Position numbers and translations under genes: made by a program. A stretch of DNA of 64,000 nucleotides from Pisaster brevispinus (Eukaryota; Echinodermata; Asteroidea; Forcipulatida; Asteriidae). Below are positions 30,901-43,436 of this stretch, one piece after another (the first letter of the stretch is position 1; the number at the start of each line of letters is the position of its first letter). Location: assembly GCA_023634235.1 (NCBI GenBank), contig JAMKCF010000055.1, positions 369,001 through 433,000 of the forward strand, written 5' to 3'. The notes under the pieces were generated by a model. The model saw nothing but the letters and a program-made list of their open reading frames with translations. It was not told the DNA's origin and searched no databases.

Positions 30901-33566
30901 TATTATGAGCGGTTTTCCAAACTAGTCTTTTGGAGAATACCTTTCAAACGGGAATGACAAATGTGAGAATGTTCAACTGACAGGCGCTTTGTTAACATTT
31001 GGGCGTTGCTTGAGTAACCTTTTAACCCCTACTTTATTGCTTGAAATATGACCTTTTTTTTTCTTTCTTTTTTCTCTCCCGGGATGCATGTATTTTTCCT
31101 CACTTAGACGTGTAGCATATCATGGCGGATTGCTTTTTGCGCTACAGTTTCAAAGAGGAAAGACAATGGTGATATTTGTTTTAACTGAAAGGCGCTTTGT
31201 TAACATTCGGGCGTTGCATGAGTAACCTTTAAACCCCTACTTTATTGCTTGAAATATGACTGGTTTTTTTTCTCCGCCAGGTATCAAGTATTTTTTTTCC
31301 CAACTCAGACGTGTGGGTGTCTTGGCGGATTGCTCTTGTGTTACAGGTGTAACCAGAATCCAGGTTTGGTTCTCATTTCGAGCAATGGCAATTAACGAAC
31401 AACCTAAACCTAACCTTTGTTCCCGTAGTTGATTTGTGTCTGAAGAACTCAGAGAGAAGGGATTGCTTGGGATTGGTTACAGGTTGAGTAATTACTATGT
31501 GCAACACTAAAAATAAAACTCAAAATTCATTGTAAAGGGGATGTGACTTCACTGAAAACTATTATTTTTGAGTAATTTATGATGCCAACAGTCTTATTCT
31601 CACAAAGGCCTTCGAAATAGAACGTGTAATGAGAAATGCTCTGTTTGAAAAAAAAAACTAAACATTGATTTGATATGCAGATCAGTCTTAATTGTTAAGC
31701 GAAAGTGACAGTACAGTAATTTTAACAACTCATCTTAAGATGAGTCAGAGTACTTCGTGAAATCGAATCCTGGCTCGGTTTAACTAAGCACCAATATTTA
31801 TCATTAAAGATGGTTGTTTATATAGCCATTGTGATTTGTACCTTTCTTCGCTCTCTTTAACGCTTTAACAAATAAATCCAATGTTTTCATTGAGAGTATA
31901 AATGAAAATGGAACTCCGAAAGGTTTATATAGATCGGTGTTGTCTATTTCTTTTTGGGCTGTGTCAAACTGTGTTCCTTTCAATTTTGAACGTTGAATGT
32001 TTTGAAACAGAGCTCCATTTCATCGTACACTCCAAAAACGCCTTCATTTATTCATTTTTATTTTTATTGTTTGTGGTATATCGCCTGAAATCACAAGGCT
32101 GGGCGGCCGCTTCAAGTGAAGGCTACGCTTAACTGATTTGGGCTGTCGACCCAAATCAGTTTTTACAAGGGGCACGTTGCCACCTACTCACGCCGGGTGT
32201 TTTAAGAGTGTACATGTATTAAGTTTAATGAAACCTACCCGCCGATGCTGAGTTGCATCTGCTGACCGTGAAAATGTATCCAACCCGAGAGAAATATTCA
32301 TTTGTTTTCGGCCAGATTTTTTGTTCGTGGAGTTTCGGCCATCCACCGAAACCACCTTTCTTTTCGTCGAGATCTGTTATTGTTAGGGGTTTCGACCTAG
32401 CAGCCGACACGCCTATTGATTTAGATCTTGTTTTATTTATTGTTATTTATGTATTTATTTAATTATTTACTTAAATAGAGAATATTTAGAGGGTGCTTTG
32501 CTGAAACAATGTTCTCTTCAATACTGGTGTGGTACTACAGTGGATACTTGTAGTCGACATTTTGCTAATAATTTGCACCAAACGTTCTGCAACGTAATGC
32601 AACTAATTGTGTCTTCTAAATTGCTGACACAATAGCGAGCTAATGCAGTATGCATTACATTTCTGCTACCACAATCGGTAGTAAAAAGTAAATACAAACA
32701 TAGTTTGTAATAACGTCGTATCTCGTACGGGAGATCAGAGGCTCCGTGCAAAACATAACTAAATAAAAAATAAAATAACCGCGAGTACGCGGCGTGTCAC
32801 ATATATTTAGAAGTAGGAAGTTTTTTGACTGACAACACAGTAGGCCTATAATCAGGTCTGAATTTTACGACTTGAATTGGAAATTGCAAGATTGGCAGGT
32901 TTCCTACTGTAACAAGACAAATACATTTTTTTAGTTCTCACTAATTATTAATTCTATAGCAATTTGAAGTGCGACATATCCAGCTAAAAAGTAGGCGCTC
33001 AAGGCGCAACAATGAAGAAAAATACATTTTCCGGAAAAAAAAAAAAAACCATTACACTGTGCCTATGTAGGCAAAACTGACATGAGGTGGGTTTGAGGAA
33101 AGCTTCGTACACCATAGAAACAGAATAAGTCTGTTCCAAAGATAGGGGCGAGCAGTAACGGAAGGAGCGCTATCATCTCTGTACGGTCAGGAAATGTTGA
33201 CTTACTGAACACAGACAAGCTCGACTGCATGAAGCTAATAAGGCCTGGGCCCATTTGTATGGCTCTGCTTACTTACCGTAAGCGCAGACGTTCAGCGGTA
33301 AGCAGAGCAGTGAAATTTGGCCTAATGAGTTGAGATAAATATGGCAGTGCGATACCGTTTATTGAGCGGTAGATTTAGACCATGAACATTATTCTAAAAT
33401 TTGTCAGAAGCCATTGAAGATTTTATAAAATTGAGGTCACATGTAAAGAGCGTCATTTAGGTTTGCAACTGTGTTTTGTTTCATAATCAAGTGGAGAAGG
33501 CCGTATTGTTTTTGCCTATTCCAAGTCCCGTTAATATGGATCAGATAAAGTTGAAGTACAACTTAC

Positions 33567-33648
33567 CGGCACTTGCTGAGTGAAGAGTAAGCGCAAACAT
33601 GAACACAACTGCCAATAAGAGTACATACGCTCCCTTACGGCGATCCAT
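33567..33648 (-). CDS. Mucin-like gene, exon 1: start codon and signal peptide
   Basis: The ATG at 33646-33648 opens MDRRKGAYVLLLAVVFMF followed by ALTLHSASAG. This is a textbook signal peptide: a basic start (DRRK), a 15-residue hydrophobic core and an A-x-A-like cleavage site (SASA). The donor GCCG|GTAAGT leaves in phase 1, matching exon 2. The exon therefore sends the protein into the secretory pathway, as the EGF, HYR and SEA domains require. Its assignment to this gene rests on strand, phase and lack of another start over the following 11 kb. Confidence 0.65.
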
Positions 33649-36600
33649 TTTGGCTCCCTTTCCCTCCAAGCACTAACCTTGCTATTGATGTCTATATCAA
33701 AAACGAAATTCGAAAGTATGTGTTTTTTTTTCTTTCGACCTCATGGGTTGACGTCGACTTTGGGTATGCAGTTTTATCGATAATCACTGTACTTCTTAAC
33801 TATATTGCGTTGTAATGGTAGCAAGGTGTTTGTTGCCCTGCCCAATATCACTCAACCGTGATCTAAACACAATAACCAGGAAGCCGTCGGCATTTTGAAC
33901 AGAAAAACTTTCTTGTTTTGTGTTTGTATTCGTGATGTTATCCCACACACAAATAATGTGGGACAATACCATAACATTTAGTCTTTTTGTGGTTAAGTCC
34001 ATTTTTTTTTCTAGAAGCTGATGGTCGTAGCGCTGGTACGCTGCCAAAACGAGACCTCTGACTTTTGAGTTACGCTAATAAGACAATTTCGATGGCCAAA
34101 AAACGATTAGTTTTCTTTACCGTTATACAAAGACACGAAACTCTGCACGCAGACTTCGTTTGTTCAGTTTTCACGAAACTGAATTATTTTCAAATACTTA
34201 ACTGCCCCTTTAGTTAAAAGGTAATTTAATATACAAATAACAACATATTTGCATGTAAGATATACTAAAAATAACTGCTGGGGAAGACTGCGATGAGAGT
34301 TATTGATACTACAGTGACGTCACGGTTATTCTGACGGTCCATTTCCGGGGCTGATTATTTTCAAAGCATCGTAACTCAAATCTCACCTTATTTACATTCC
34401 ATGGCTGCATACGTGTTTCTGCGGTAGGTTTGTGGCCGTAATAGGCTCTATATTCTTCATAATTGTGTGATTTTTTTAGCTCTCAATGTAAGAAGAAAAA
34501 AAAAAACGTTTTGGTCGTACTCGTTTTGCGTACACATACAATCTTACGTATGAAATGTGGCGCACAACGCGCAAATCGCACGTTGTGTTTGCACATTATC
34601 ATTGTGCAGTTAGGATACGGTGACAATCATATCACTTTTGTAACTTGGCATCATTCGTCCGCCCCGGTGTTACAGTAAACATTTAATGAGGGTGTGTCCA
34701 ATACTTTCGTGAAGAATGGGCAGGTAAAATTAGGTCTCTCTAGCTTTTGACTTTGGTTCAACTCAGTTAAGAACACAGCGAAATGTGTTTACAAAAATCA
34801 AAAACACTTTCGTTAATATCGAAGAGCAAACCTCACAAATAGAGTACACTTTTTTTTGCTGGTAGCGACGAGGTTTCCCCCGAGTTTTTACTCATCGAGT
34901 TTTATCTCAGGTTGTCAATCCCGAGGGACAACTTGCCCATAAAGTGATGCGCAACAAATGATTGTTTAAGCGTGTGTAATGTGTACAATTGTTCAAATGA
35001 CAGTCAACGAACCTAGTCTGGCGTTAAAAGGTTGTGTAATCCCTTTGGACAGTTTAGTGGAAAAATTATGTTTGTATAAGAACAAATAATACGAAGTCAA
35101 ACAAAGAACACTGCCTTCAAATAATTCAATTACAGCAGGTTTAATATACTGATGCATATTCCTTGCTACACATTCACGAGGATCATCCCATAGCAAATGA
35201 CGTGAAAAAATCGTTTTACAGGGTTTCCTCAGCGTACGGAATATCTGCCTGTAACTTGTTGAGTCCTCATTATTTGAGCTCCTCGTGTGGGTATGTCATT
35301 TTGTTAATTACCCTCCCCTCCCCAACCCCTCATTTACACCCTCTTCCACTTGTCATTGATAACGATCACCTTTTGATGATCGTATCAATGTGAAACAAAT
35401 ACAAACGCGTTTTAAAACACGGCAAACAGGTTTGCTTTGTTGCTAGTCAACATGTTTACAAGTTACGCACACTCTAAGAACTCACAGTTCAGAATTGACC
35501 CAGATTCTGGGTTCGGGGGGGGGGGGGGGCTGATAATTTCTTGGTCAGTATGACCAGGAACCTACGTCATAATGACCCGGGATGGGTCAACGGCATCAAT
35601 CAGCCTGACCCGGTAACAGGCCAGGCTCTTTGGAACCCTGAAACCGTGTAAATTCTGACCGGAGTTTCGGTCGGTCTACCGTTGCCCAAATGTGTTATGT
35701 TATCCTTCAAAAATACGTGAACAGCTGTGGTAAATACTGATCAATTCTTGGATCAGACCTAACCCAACAACATTTTTGATCACCGTATGTGGTATTCATT
35801 GCATCTGCGCTTTCAAACACCTACTTCCATAAATTAGTATTCCTTTATTCCGAAAACTAATGTCAATCATCGATACAGGGCGTTTAAATGAATACATTCA
35901 GTTCACTTTCACAGCATATGAGAATAAATTTCACCAGGTAAAAAACAATGCACAGCGTTTAAACTTGACATCCTTGGAAAAAATGTTGGGTTTGAAAGAC
36001 AAATGCTTGCCGAAACGAAAGACCCGACACACCCACTTTGTTTCCGTAAACATGTTGTTCTTAGCTCGATCAATTTGTACTATAGTATTTCCATTATCGA
36101 GCGGTAAATAACCGTTGGTCTCGCATCAACAGGGATAGGTAGTATGTAAGCGATTTTAAAATGTTTGCAAGTAATTTTAGCATATTGTAAGTGTTAAAAT
36201 ATTGTTTGGTATTTACCGTGTTATTGGTGCTAATGAGGTTGTTGTTATAAGTATTTGTTTTCTGGTATTAGAGTTTTCAGTTGCCAATTGTGTATTAGGC
36301 CTACCTGTAGCTTTAATGCGGACACAATAATAAACAAATAATAATATGTTTAATGTAGCAGTCAACTCAAAACTGAATATGACTTCTTCGGACTTGTCTC
36401 ACTCAGTGACATTGTACTGCATTGTCATTTCTTGAGTTTGGTTGAGGTAAACAATTGGTTGTTAATGTTGTTTCATGTGGATATTAGTGTGGAATTTGTT
36501 TATCTTTCATTTTTAGCATTTTGATTCTGGTCCTGTAACAAAAATGCTCCTGTAAATGTTTTAACTAAAGGTTAGTTGTCTTGTGAAGTCACGAAGTTCG

Positions 36601-37770
36601 GGCCCTGGGCCCACTTTCGGAGAGCCTGCTTAGCAAAACGGGTTACCAGCCAGCATTCCATAAAGTTTGAATGGTTGCTAGTAAAGTAACTAAATTTGCC
36701 CAGCAGAATATTCTGCCTAACGGCTTTTTGAAATTGGGCCCCTGTATTAGGAACAAACTCAAGTCTATGAGTTGTTATTGAAGTTGTTGTAAACTTGGAT
36801 CAAGTGAGACGGATCTAGATTTATAAAAGATTATTTTGACTGGTTTTCCAAACTAGTCTTTCAGAATCAAACAGGAACGACAATGGTGAGAGTTTTCAAA
36901 TGAATGGTGCTTTGTTAACGTTTGGGCGTTGCTAGAGTAACCTTTTTACCCCTACTTTATTGCTTTAAATATGACCGGGATTTTTTCTCTCCCATATATT
37001 ATGTGTTTTGTTCTCACTGAGACGTGTGGCATGTCTCGGCGGATTGCTTTTTGCGTTACAGGTTCAAAGAGGAACGACAATAATGAAAATGTTCAACTGA
37101 AAGGCGTTTTGTTAACATTTGGGCGTTGCTGGAATAACCTTTTGACCTCTACTTTATTGCTTGAAATATTACTGTTTGTTTTTTCTCTGCCAGGTATTAT
37201 GTCTTTTTTACTAACTTGGACGTGTGGCGTGTCATGGTGGATTGCTTCTTGTGTTACAGGTGCAATCAGAATCCAGGTCTTTGAAATCACGTAATCTTAA
37301 ACTTACCTACCTGCAGTACAGGACCAACTACGTAGCAATTGATCGTATGGAAAGACCCCTATTATAGTGTGTATAAGAGGATTTGGGAAATTTTACTACA
37401 CTGGGGTTAAAAAACTATAAACCCAGACAGAAGTATAGATCCCAAGACCTTTTAGAAGGTTTGTAGATGAATCCAGAAATAATATTTTTCTAAAAGTCGA
37501 TTCTATTGTTATCTTGCGTAACTATTTTTTCTAAATACAGGCCAAATGCATACTGTATTTAAATACATGCCAAATGTATACTGCATTGCATCACGCTAAC
37601 TATAGCAAAATAATTAAATTTGGGAAATCAAACTACACCCGGGGTTTAAAGCTATCCTGTCTTCAATTAGTTTTTCATTTTAATTGTCTAGATAGCTAGT
37701 TGATTTCTTCTAATTAGAGTAATAAAGGTAACACTTGAGCGCTGACTCTATCTTCACGGAAGTCTGGTCT

Positions 37771-37803
<33 letters not shown>

Positions 37804-39639
37804 CAGTTTTGGTCTTCATTAATTCCACCCATGGAGGTATATCTCCTTGCACCATCTACTTGGAAACCGTAAGACACCTGTAGGGGAGTACAGCTGTTTC
37901 TCAATCGTGTTTCATATAAGGCCTAATTATCAAGCAAACACATATCACTGATATATATGTTTGCTAAAAATTGTGTAATGACTCTGCTCTTCTTCCCCTT
38001 CAGGAAACACAACGCCACAGCCACCACTCCCAAGTGGAGGTTTGTTATAGGTTGGTTACCTTGTAAAAAAAATATCCACACGTCAAACAAGTCTCACAAA
38101 GGCTTCCTGATGATTGATATCAAACCAGGCTGCGTAGGATTTGCAATGCTGCTTGTGTAAAAACCATTGCCGCCCTCCCGACGACAAGATTTGTTATGAG
38201 ATTATCACGGCAAAAGAAGTAACCCTGTGCAAGTAATAACTGACATATGTTTCCGTATGGTATGATGATGGACTGACCAAAAAACTGTTTTTTTTTATTC
38301 TCACGAAGACAAAAAAAGCATATCGATCGAAACGTTGAGTTGTCTTACCATTGATTCTTAGAACAACCACTACTCAAAATAGTTTTTAACTTGCATGGTG
38401 TCTCCACAAAACCTCTGAACATCCGATTGTACTCGCCACACTAAGCACAGTTTTGCTTAATAACATGCAAAGACATGTATGATATGTTCACATTATCATG
38501 TGATTGTAATCTAGACCTCATGCACACACAATGATGCACCAGGTTACCAATAGCAGAGCCCAAAATATATTTTCGAATGATCTAATGTAGATGTTAGCAG
38601 GAAAACAGGAGGCTATTTTTGAAAGTAAAGGCAATCTTTGAACTGGAACTAGGCTGCTTTATTTGCTTTAATGGCATGCATATTCAGTGAATATCATGAA
38701 CAATGTTGTGTTGCGAAGATTATATTTGTACCAACGGTAGACTTCTGGGCAAAGGTTGAATGTATGGGGTTAATTATAAGTACTATGTATTCTTACCCTA
38801 CTTCTATGCCATTGGTGGTGGTTACTTACCTCCTGGTGTGCTGATACACTGGCTCTTGTTTACTCCAGTCACTTTGTAAATGTTAAATACTATGTACATT
38901 ACTTAATAGTTTAACAGATAGTTGCTGTCTAGGAGAGGTATACTGCAAATTAAGTCCCCATCCAGCCTTTGGACGACCATTTACTAAACGCTAACCCTAA
39001 ACAGAATAACGTAAAAATATCGGCTAACATTGAGTTTCTCCGCTGGAAGCTGGAAAATAGTGAGAAAGTCTTTTTTGTATCTGTGTTTTTTTAAATGGCA
39101 TATGTACAACAATTAAACGATTAATGTGTGCTCTGGGAATGCACAAAACAAGTTAACTCAATTTCTTTACATGACACTGTAGTTTTTTGTTTTACTCTCC
39201 CTAGCTAAGGTAACATGTTTATTGTGGATATTCACAGTTGACATTCCAATAACATTTACACAAAGACAATGGCAACAGTCTCTTCATGTAAGCACTGGAA
39301 ATAGGGACATGTGTTTGGCAGCTGTTAATGGAATTTCACTACTTATCTTTAAACTAAATTATTGTCTATAACAATTTTGGTAGATAAATGGCAACCATCT
39401 TGAAACAAAATACGGCCACCCTTGATTTTGTTCCTGCAAATGTCTTCGGAAAATAAACAGTATCATATCCATGCAAATAGTATGATAAAATAACGATATA
39501 ATTTCAACTACTATCAGGGCGTGTGCTTCAGGGCAAAAGCGGCATTTTTTTTATTTACGCAAATTATGTGTATTTCCCTTACTTCCCTTCTTTTACATTT
39601 TCGATAAGTTTTTTGGGAGGGTTTCAAGAGGCACTTGCA
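33649..39639. other. Upstream intergenic DNA with repeats
   Basis: This is the presumed promoter and 5' UTR side of the mucin-like gene (no clear TATA box picked), followed by AT-rich DNA. It includes a GTGACGTCAC palindrome (34315-34324), a G run near 35515-35529, and a segment at 36600-37290 matching 30030-31370, with a pair of about 200-base tandem copies. A T run of about 31 lies at 37773-37803, and a stem-loop repeat related to 12.9 and 16.1 kb at 38290-38420. I recognise no gene. Confidence 0.4.
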
Positions 39640-41745
39640 TGCCAATCTGATGTGACATTGATATCATTTCTACTACTATCGAAAATCTACGACAATTTCG
39701 AACATCTACGACAATTAATTACTCTTGTGCTCTGGTATGTTTTCATAGATACCAAATACACCAATACATCCTCAGAGAGCGTCAATGACTTACTAGCTGC
39801 TATCCGTGAAATCATCCCAAAGGTCACTAAATCAAAATCCCGTCACACACCTTGGATTACTCTTGAACTCGAGAATTGATTTAAAAAAAAACAGGCGGTT
39901 CAGTTTAGCCCGAAAATCCGGTCGTTCATTTGATTGGATTTGGTACAAGATTGCTCGTGACAGAGTTCAAAAATCCATCCGTAAGGCTTGTGGGATTTAT
40001 GCTAATAAGTTATTTGAGTCTAGTGATAAGACGTAATTGTTGGTCCTTTTTAGAGGACGTAAACAATCTCCTCCTCCTCCTTTATTTTATTATTACAATT
40101 ATAAACTGACCAGACCAGACAAATAATCCTCTGCATTTAGTGATTACTTTGCTTCTGCTTGTAAACAATCAGGTCCTATAATTCCCCACAGTCCCCCCGC
40201 CTTGCTTGTTGCATATTCCTCAATTTATCTCACATCTCAGTTTATGCTTGCCAAATTACTGCTTTGCTTACAAAACTTCCCTCTAATGAGCATCCTGGAG
40301 CTGATTGTATCTTGCCAAGTTTTCTAAATAAAATGTCATCAGAATACCTCATTCTCTCAGTTTGTTTTTTAACGCATCGCTGAGCACCGGTCAATTGTCG
40401 AATGCTTGGTGGGAAAGAAAGGCAATAAGTCATTGTTGTCTAATTATAGGCCTGTAGCTCTTAAATCACTGCTATGCAGAGTTCTTGAGCGCATTATATA
40501 TGCTGCTGCTATAAATAACAAGTGAAACACTTTTGGTTCTCTCAATCTCCATCAGCAAGGCTGTGTTAAACACAGGAGTTGCGTTACACAGCTTGTCAAC
40601 ATTCTTCACTCTTGGTCATCTAAATACACGCCGTCCCTCCTCCAGAGTAGATGCCGTTGTCTACATGTCGAAGGCATGTGCCACATCACATCCTACTTGC
40701 TTTGAAACGGCACGTACTTCTTTCAATGTCCAGGGCGGGTTGTTGCATTGGGTTTGATCTTTTCTGACGGGTCGGAGACAGCGGGTTCTATTCTGGGGCG
40801 GAGTCTCCTCTTGGGTTGACATTATTTCTGGCGTGCTGCAGGGCAGTTTTCTTGGGCCGTTACAGTTCAATCTTTGTATGAATGATTTATCCCATTCAAT
40901 TTCCGCTTGTTGTGTTGTGTTTGCAGACGACATTATTTTGTACCGCACAATAAATAACTCAAAAACTGGTCCGGTGTCAATGACATGACTTTCAATGTCA
41001 GCAAAACCAAAGTTATGCACTAATTATCACTAGATGCTGGCAATTCAACCATCTTTAGAAATACTATATATGCGTAGGTACACTCTAAACTACTAAATCG
41101 ATTCCGTACTTGAGGCTCACAATTAACTTCAAACTCTCAAGGGCCACACATACCTCCTCCCTTGTAACTAGAGCCAATCGCATCCTAGATTTTATTAGAA
41201 CAATTGCCAGGGGTTCCATTCCAAATGGCTTGTTTTATTGTATATATCTTTCGTTCTCCCAATCCTAGAGTGCGGTCTTCCAGCATGGCACCCATACACT
41301 TCAGTTCAACAAAGTCAGCTTGAAAAGGTTCAAAGAACCAAATACCCGACTTGCTCTGAAACAAAGACGTGGATAAATGTCTTACGATGATATATTGCAT
41401 CACCTTTACTTGCATCCTCTAACAAACAGGCGTTACTATTTGCTCAGTACCTTTGTGTCCAAGGTTTTACATGGCACTTCTCACTGCGAATCAATTCTTA
41501 GTAGTATTTCCATTAATTCTCGTCAACTTGACTCGCTCAAATTCTGTCATCTTCCTGCTCGCACTGACTCACTATTCCATTCACCTTCCCTTGGTTTGTC
41601 CGGATTGTGGGACACTTTTTCTCCCCACACCCGGGAGGCTGCTGTGATAAATCCTCTCCCGACAATTCTTCGCCATCTAAATGAAAGACTTATGTTTAAA
41701 CACACTGTTGCATTAAATGTTCACTTTGGAGCATGCAGGTCTTGA
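39640..41745 (+). pseudogene. Second degenerate non-LTR retrotransposon
   Basis: Plus-strand broken frames follow LINE ORF2 order. There is an endonuclease-RT linker, LKKNRRFSLARKSGRSFDWI, near 39890, then RT residues SNYRPVALKSLLCRVLERII near 40440-40495. LQGSFLGPLQFNLCMNDLSH follows near 40840, then the catalytic FADD as CVVFADDIILYRT at about 40915. The C-terminus WDTFSPHTREAAVINPLP lies near 41610. Frameshifts and stops show a dead copy. It differs from the LINE at 25-27 kb and is directly followed by the hairpin modules at 41761. Confidence 0.75.
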
Positions 41746-41760
41746 ACACAGCCATAATTA

Positions 41761-41982
41761 GGTGTTCGGGCATTAAGCCCGAACAACTCATTAGGTGTTC
41801 GGGCATTAAGCCCGAACAACTCATTGTTTTTGTTCGTTTTTTTTTTTTTTAGGTGTTCGGGCATTAAGCCCGAACAACTTATTGTTATTGTTCGTTTTTT
41901 TTTTTTTTTTTTTTTTTTTAGGTGTTCGGCAAACAGCCGAACACCTATTGTTATTGTTCTGTTTTTTTTTTTTTTTTTTTTT
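41761..41982 (+). repeat. Four tandem hairpin plus poly-T modules
   Basis: Modules start at 41761, 41793, 41852 and 41921. Each is a GGTGTTCGG-type hairpin, then for the later ones a short TTGTTC stretch and a T run of 14-30. The last module, GGTGTTCGGC with GCCGAACACC, is a perfect 10-bp stem and leads into the element body (copy A). Confidence 0.7.
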
Positions 41983-42475
41983 CCTCGTCTTCTTCTTCTC
42001 AATGAAACTTCTCGCGCAATGTTGAACAAAAGTAAAGCTTGTATAAACTTGAAGCTTGTCATAAAGATCAAGCTTGGTGGGTAGACAAAGCCGCAACCTT
42101 TTTGGAATAATGACGTCATCGATGACGTAATTACGTTAAATAAACGTTAAATAATAAAAAAAATCATACCTTGAGAACCGAAAATGCTACGTACAAGATA
42201 CTTGCATAACATAACAGCTTTTGTAATGATTAACAAATGTCGTGCAAAACGTGACCTTATTTGACCTTTACTTCCGGTTGAAACCGGAAGTTGAAAATTT
42301 AAAAAATTTATATCTCAAGAACTTCTGTTTTTTTCTCAAATATTTAAATGTTAGTTTGAAGCTCGTTTACCCTGCTCCATTTTTTGCACAGATATGGCAC
42401 CAGTTCGACCTTGTCCTCTGGTCATAAAAATGCGCGTTAAAAAAAAAAAAAAAAAAAGTGTGTTGACCTCCATTC
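41921..42475 (+). mobile_element. Hairpin-headed interspersed element, copy A
   Basis: A hairpin head is followed by T run, TCTTCTTCTTCTC, a non-coding body with TGACGTCATCGATGACGT, and the palindrome ACTTCCGGTTGAAACCGGAAG at 42270-42290. It ends near an A run (42439-42458). No open frame is credible. It has the same order of parts as copies B and C. Confidence 0.55.
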
Positions 42476-43436
42476 ATAGCGCGTAAAGAAAAGTCAATGT
42501 GGCTGTACATAACGTGCATAATACAATGTAGAGGGTGTGTACACGTGGCTCTGATGCTCTGCGCAGGCGGAGCATCGGGCTGTATGCACCATTCCGTTTT
42601 CAACGCTATCAATGTTCGAATGGTACCAATGTTGTGTGCGACGGCGTCCCTTTGTTACTAATACTTGCTTGCGCTTTTACAAAGGTTTATGAAATGGAGA
42701 ATGGATGTTAGTACGTTCCGTGCAAACCTGCAACGTCACTGATTATTATTATTATTTAATAGGTCCGTTTGTGTAACGTTACTTTTGACACTCAATCCCG
42801 CTAGGATCAAACTCTCACTAAAATCATTTGGCTTAAATCGTGTGAACGGCCATCAACAAAGAGGTTGTTCACAATGTTCTTCCTTTTAAAGCTTTTGTTT
42901 ACTTACGTGGAACTGTGGACACATCGAGGGATCCACTAATATTACACTTATTTAAAACTAAGCTAGGAAATATTCAATGAGTACATTTAGAATATGGAGG
43001 TTCCCCACTATTTCTTTTTATCAGCACGCCGCCGTAAAAACACTTGAGCTAACCATAGAGCTATGAACTATAATGAGTTTATTCCAGTAGCTGAGTTCCA
43101 CATGAAATGACTAAGGTGAACAAATCACATACAAAAGAAAGGCTTCACATAGTTAACTTGGGAATAACAATGATCAAAATACGTAAATTGGTATTTTAAT
43201 GACATCACATAATTTTAAAGCCATTCGACGAAAGCCATTCGTCTTTGACAACATTTGACCAAATCGGAAGTTAAAGTTTCAAATTTGAAAAAAAGTTGTA
43301 AACGAGGATTAACAAAAGCTACAATATTTGCATCTACTGTCAAAGCACGAGGAAAGCAAAAACTTGTACACAGAGTTTACCTTCTTTTGAATTACGTCAT
43401 CAATTTACGTGGAGGTCCATGGTTCAACCGAACACC
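42476..43436. other. Intergenic, nothing recognised
   Basis: AT-rich DNA between element copies A and B. I see no gene and no named repeat. Confidence 0.4.

Larger units (their letters stand above)
22128..33566. repeat. Long first intron (about 11.4 kb), mostly repeats
   Basis: No coding exon of the mucin-like gene was found. From left to right it holds the duplicated unit flank to 22730, an inverted-repeat element at 23665-24330, and a hairpin-headed element at about 24400-25020 (-). Next come a decayed LINE (25270-27060), a palindrome-rich tract with CATGGTTTATAAACC motifs (27420-27930), a foldback at 29857-29976, a repeat at 30030-30200 and a tandem pair at 30860-31370. A small inverted repeat around GCTCTGCTTAC lies at 33262-33310. 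The link from exon 1 across this intron is supported only by phase, strand and order. Confidence 0.5.

Noticed and set aside
37981..38050. Good acceptor (CTTCTTCCCCTTCAG) followed by a short open frame on the plus strand
   Set aside because: The product is short, unlike known families, and ends quickly in all frames; no partner exon is visible.
41721..42119. Lys-rich minus open frames
   Set aside because: They are translations of the poly-T and hairpin modules and have no coding character.
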